In this document: positions 63,532 through 64,000 of the stretch, one piece after another
Layout of the letters: every line of letters begins with the position of its first letter
Position numbering within the stretch: the first letter of the stretch is position 1
DNA from: G963422745 sp963422745
GTDB taxonomy: Bacteria; Actinomycetota; Acidimicrobiia; Acidimicrobiales; Aldehydirespiratoraceae
Assembly (NCBI GenBank): GCA_963422745.1
Contig: OY730477.1
Coordinates: forward strand, 3,264,719 to 3,328,718
DNA: 64,000 bases
Direction of reading: 5' to 3'
Made by a program: the position numbers and the translations under genes
Notes under the pieces: generated by a model
Databases searched by the model: none
What the model saw: only the letters and a program-made list of their open reading frames with translations
What the model was told of the DNA's origin: nothing

Positions 63532-64000
63532 TGCGTAGCCCAGTCCATCGGGTATCCGAAGCCGTTGTATATTCCCGCCACCCGAGGTGCACCGGTGGCG
63601 ATTCCGTTGATCGGCACCACGAAGGCCCTAGTAACGAAAGCCTGCACACGGAACCCGAAGACGACGGTCGCTCCTTCCATCACCGTGCGTCCGGGCTCCG
63701 GATGCAGGGGTGCGTAGTAGTCGATGGCCGCCGGATCGGGCATGTCAACCTCAGCCGGGGTGGTGTGTATCTCATCGGGGTCGTGGGCAACCGTGGCGGT
63801 GACCCGATAGTCGCCGAATACGGGATCCACATATAGTCCCCCGCCGAAGCAGTAGGGGGTGCCTTGGTGTATATGAGCGACTTCCGACAGATACAGAACC
63901 GCCGGTCGTTCCGGCAGATCCGCTACGGCGTGCAGCGGGGTGGTGCCGGTGAGGCCGTGCCCGGGTTCAACCTGGGTCGCGCCAATCTCGGCAAGCATCG
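63528..64000 (-). CDS. Partial PLP-dependent racemase-like protein (YhfX type?), C-terminal part
   Basis: The window cuts this gene at its 5' side; 157 residues of the C terminus remain. The run EPGHGLTGTTPLHAVADLPE then VLYLSEVAHIHQGTPYCFGG resembles the C-terminal beta domain of YhfX-like amino-acid racemase family proteins (EPGHxLTGTTP, sEVSH). This assignment is from memory of family patterns and is tentative. Overlaps the sugar ABC ATPase gene by four bases, so they belong to one operon. Confidence 0.5.
   Translation of the reverse strand, partial: MLAEIGATQVEPGHGLTGTTPLHAVADLPERPAVLYLSEVAHIHQGTPYCFGGGLYVDPVFGDYRVTATVAHDPDEIHTTPAEVDMPDPAAIDYYAPLHPEPGRTVMEGATVVFGFRVQAFVTRAFVVPINGIATGAPRVAGIYNGFGYPMDWATQ

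Overview
The window looks like a chromosome segment of a free-living or host-associated actinobacterium, most likely of the Acidimicrobiia type. Reasons: several acyl-CoA dehydrogenases, an F420-type luciferase-like oxidoreductase, two metal-dependent amidohydrolases, a cytochrome P450, an acyl-CoA dehydrogenase/aminoglycoside-phosphotransferase-like pair, a polyphosphate glucokinase, frequent GTG/TTG starts and ATGA/GTGA gene overlaps. This is inferred from gene content; there is no rRNA or marker gene. No rRNA, tRNA, IS element or integrase was seen.

Layout: 0-2.5 kb two acyl-CoA dehydrogenases (-); 2.5-6.9 kb an AIM24-type protein, a DEDDh exonuclease/BRCT gene inserted between duplicated flanks, and a two-domain lipoprotein; 7.2-14.9 kb an operon of branched-chain-type ABC transporter (SBP, fused LivH-LivM, LivG, LivF), thiolase-like protein, DUF35 zinc-ribbon/OB protein and TesB thioesterase; 15.3-18.2 kb membrane-lipid genes; 18.4-25.2 kb DUF4143 ATPase, siderophore-permease relic, P450, acyl-CoA ligase, amidohydrolase; 25.2-28 kb an AT-rich unknown gene and a broken Fic gene; 28-32.2 kb amidohydrolase, agmatinase, LLM oxidoreductase; 32.2-45.4 kb an AT-rich accessory island; 45.4-56.9 kb sugar kinase, 2-hydroxyacid dehydrogenase, class II aldolase, enoyl-CoA hydratase, intact Fic protein, ALDH, SDR, acyl-CoA dehydrogenase and APH-like protein; 56.9-61.6 kb an inserted toxin-antitoxin-like region with a metallo-beta-lactamase protein and a secreted protein; 61.7-64 kb polyphosphate glucokinase, sugar ABC ATPase and a partial racemase-like gene.

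Three things stand out. First, the 32.7-44.3 kb operon: small three-helix membrane protein, exported von Willebrand A protein with a C-terminal membrane anchor, tubulin/FtsZ-like GTPase of 1119 residues, and a 1514-residue membrane protein made of six tandem two-helix repeats. It resembles the predicted vWA-linked FtsZ-like membrane-remodelling systems but with an unusual giant membrane partner. Second, at least thirteen gene boundaries carry a tandem array whose sequence is private to that locus but whose period is nearly always 60-72 bp (most often 64-67). Several begin inside the stop or start codon of the neighbouring gene. One array (29289-30019) is 43 units of 17 bp in perfect register, organised into higher-order 51/68-bp repeats. 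None lies within the AT-rich island. Third, three accessory cargos (about 3.68-5.1, 25.2-26.4 and 56.9-60.2 kb) are each flanked by direct duplications of the host gene next to them, suggesting one shared mode of insertion.
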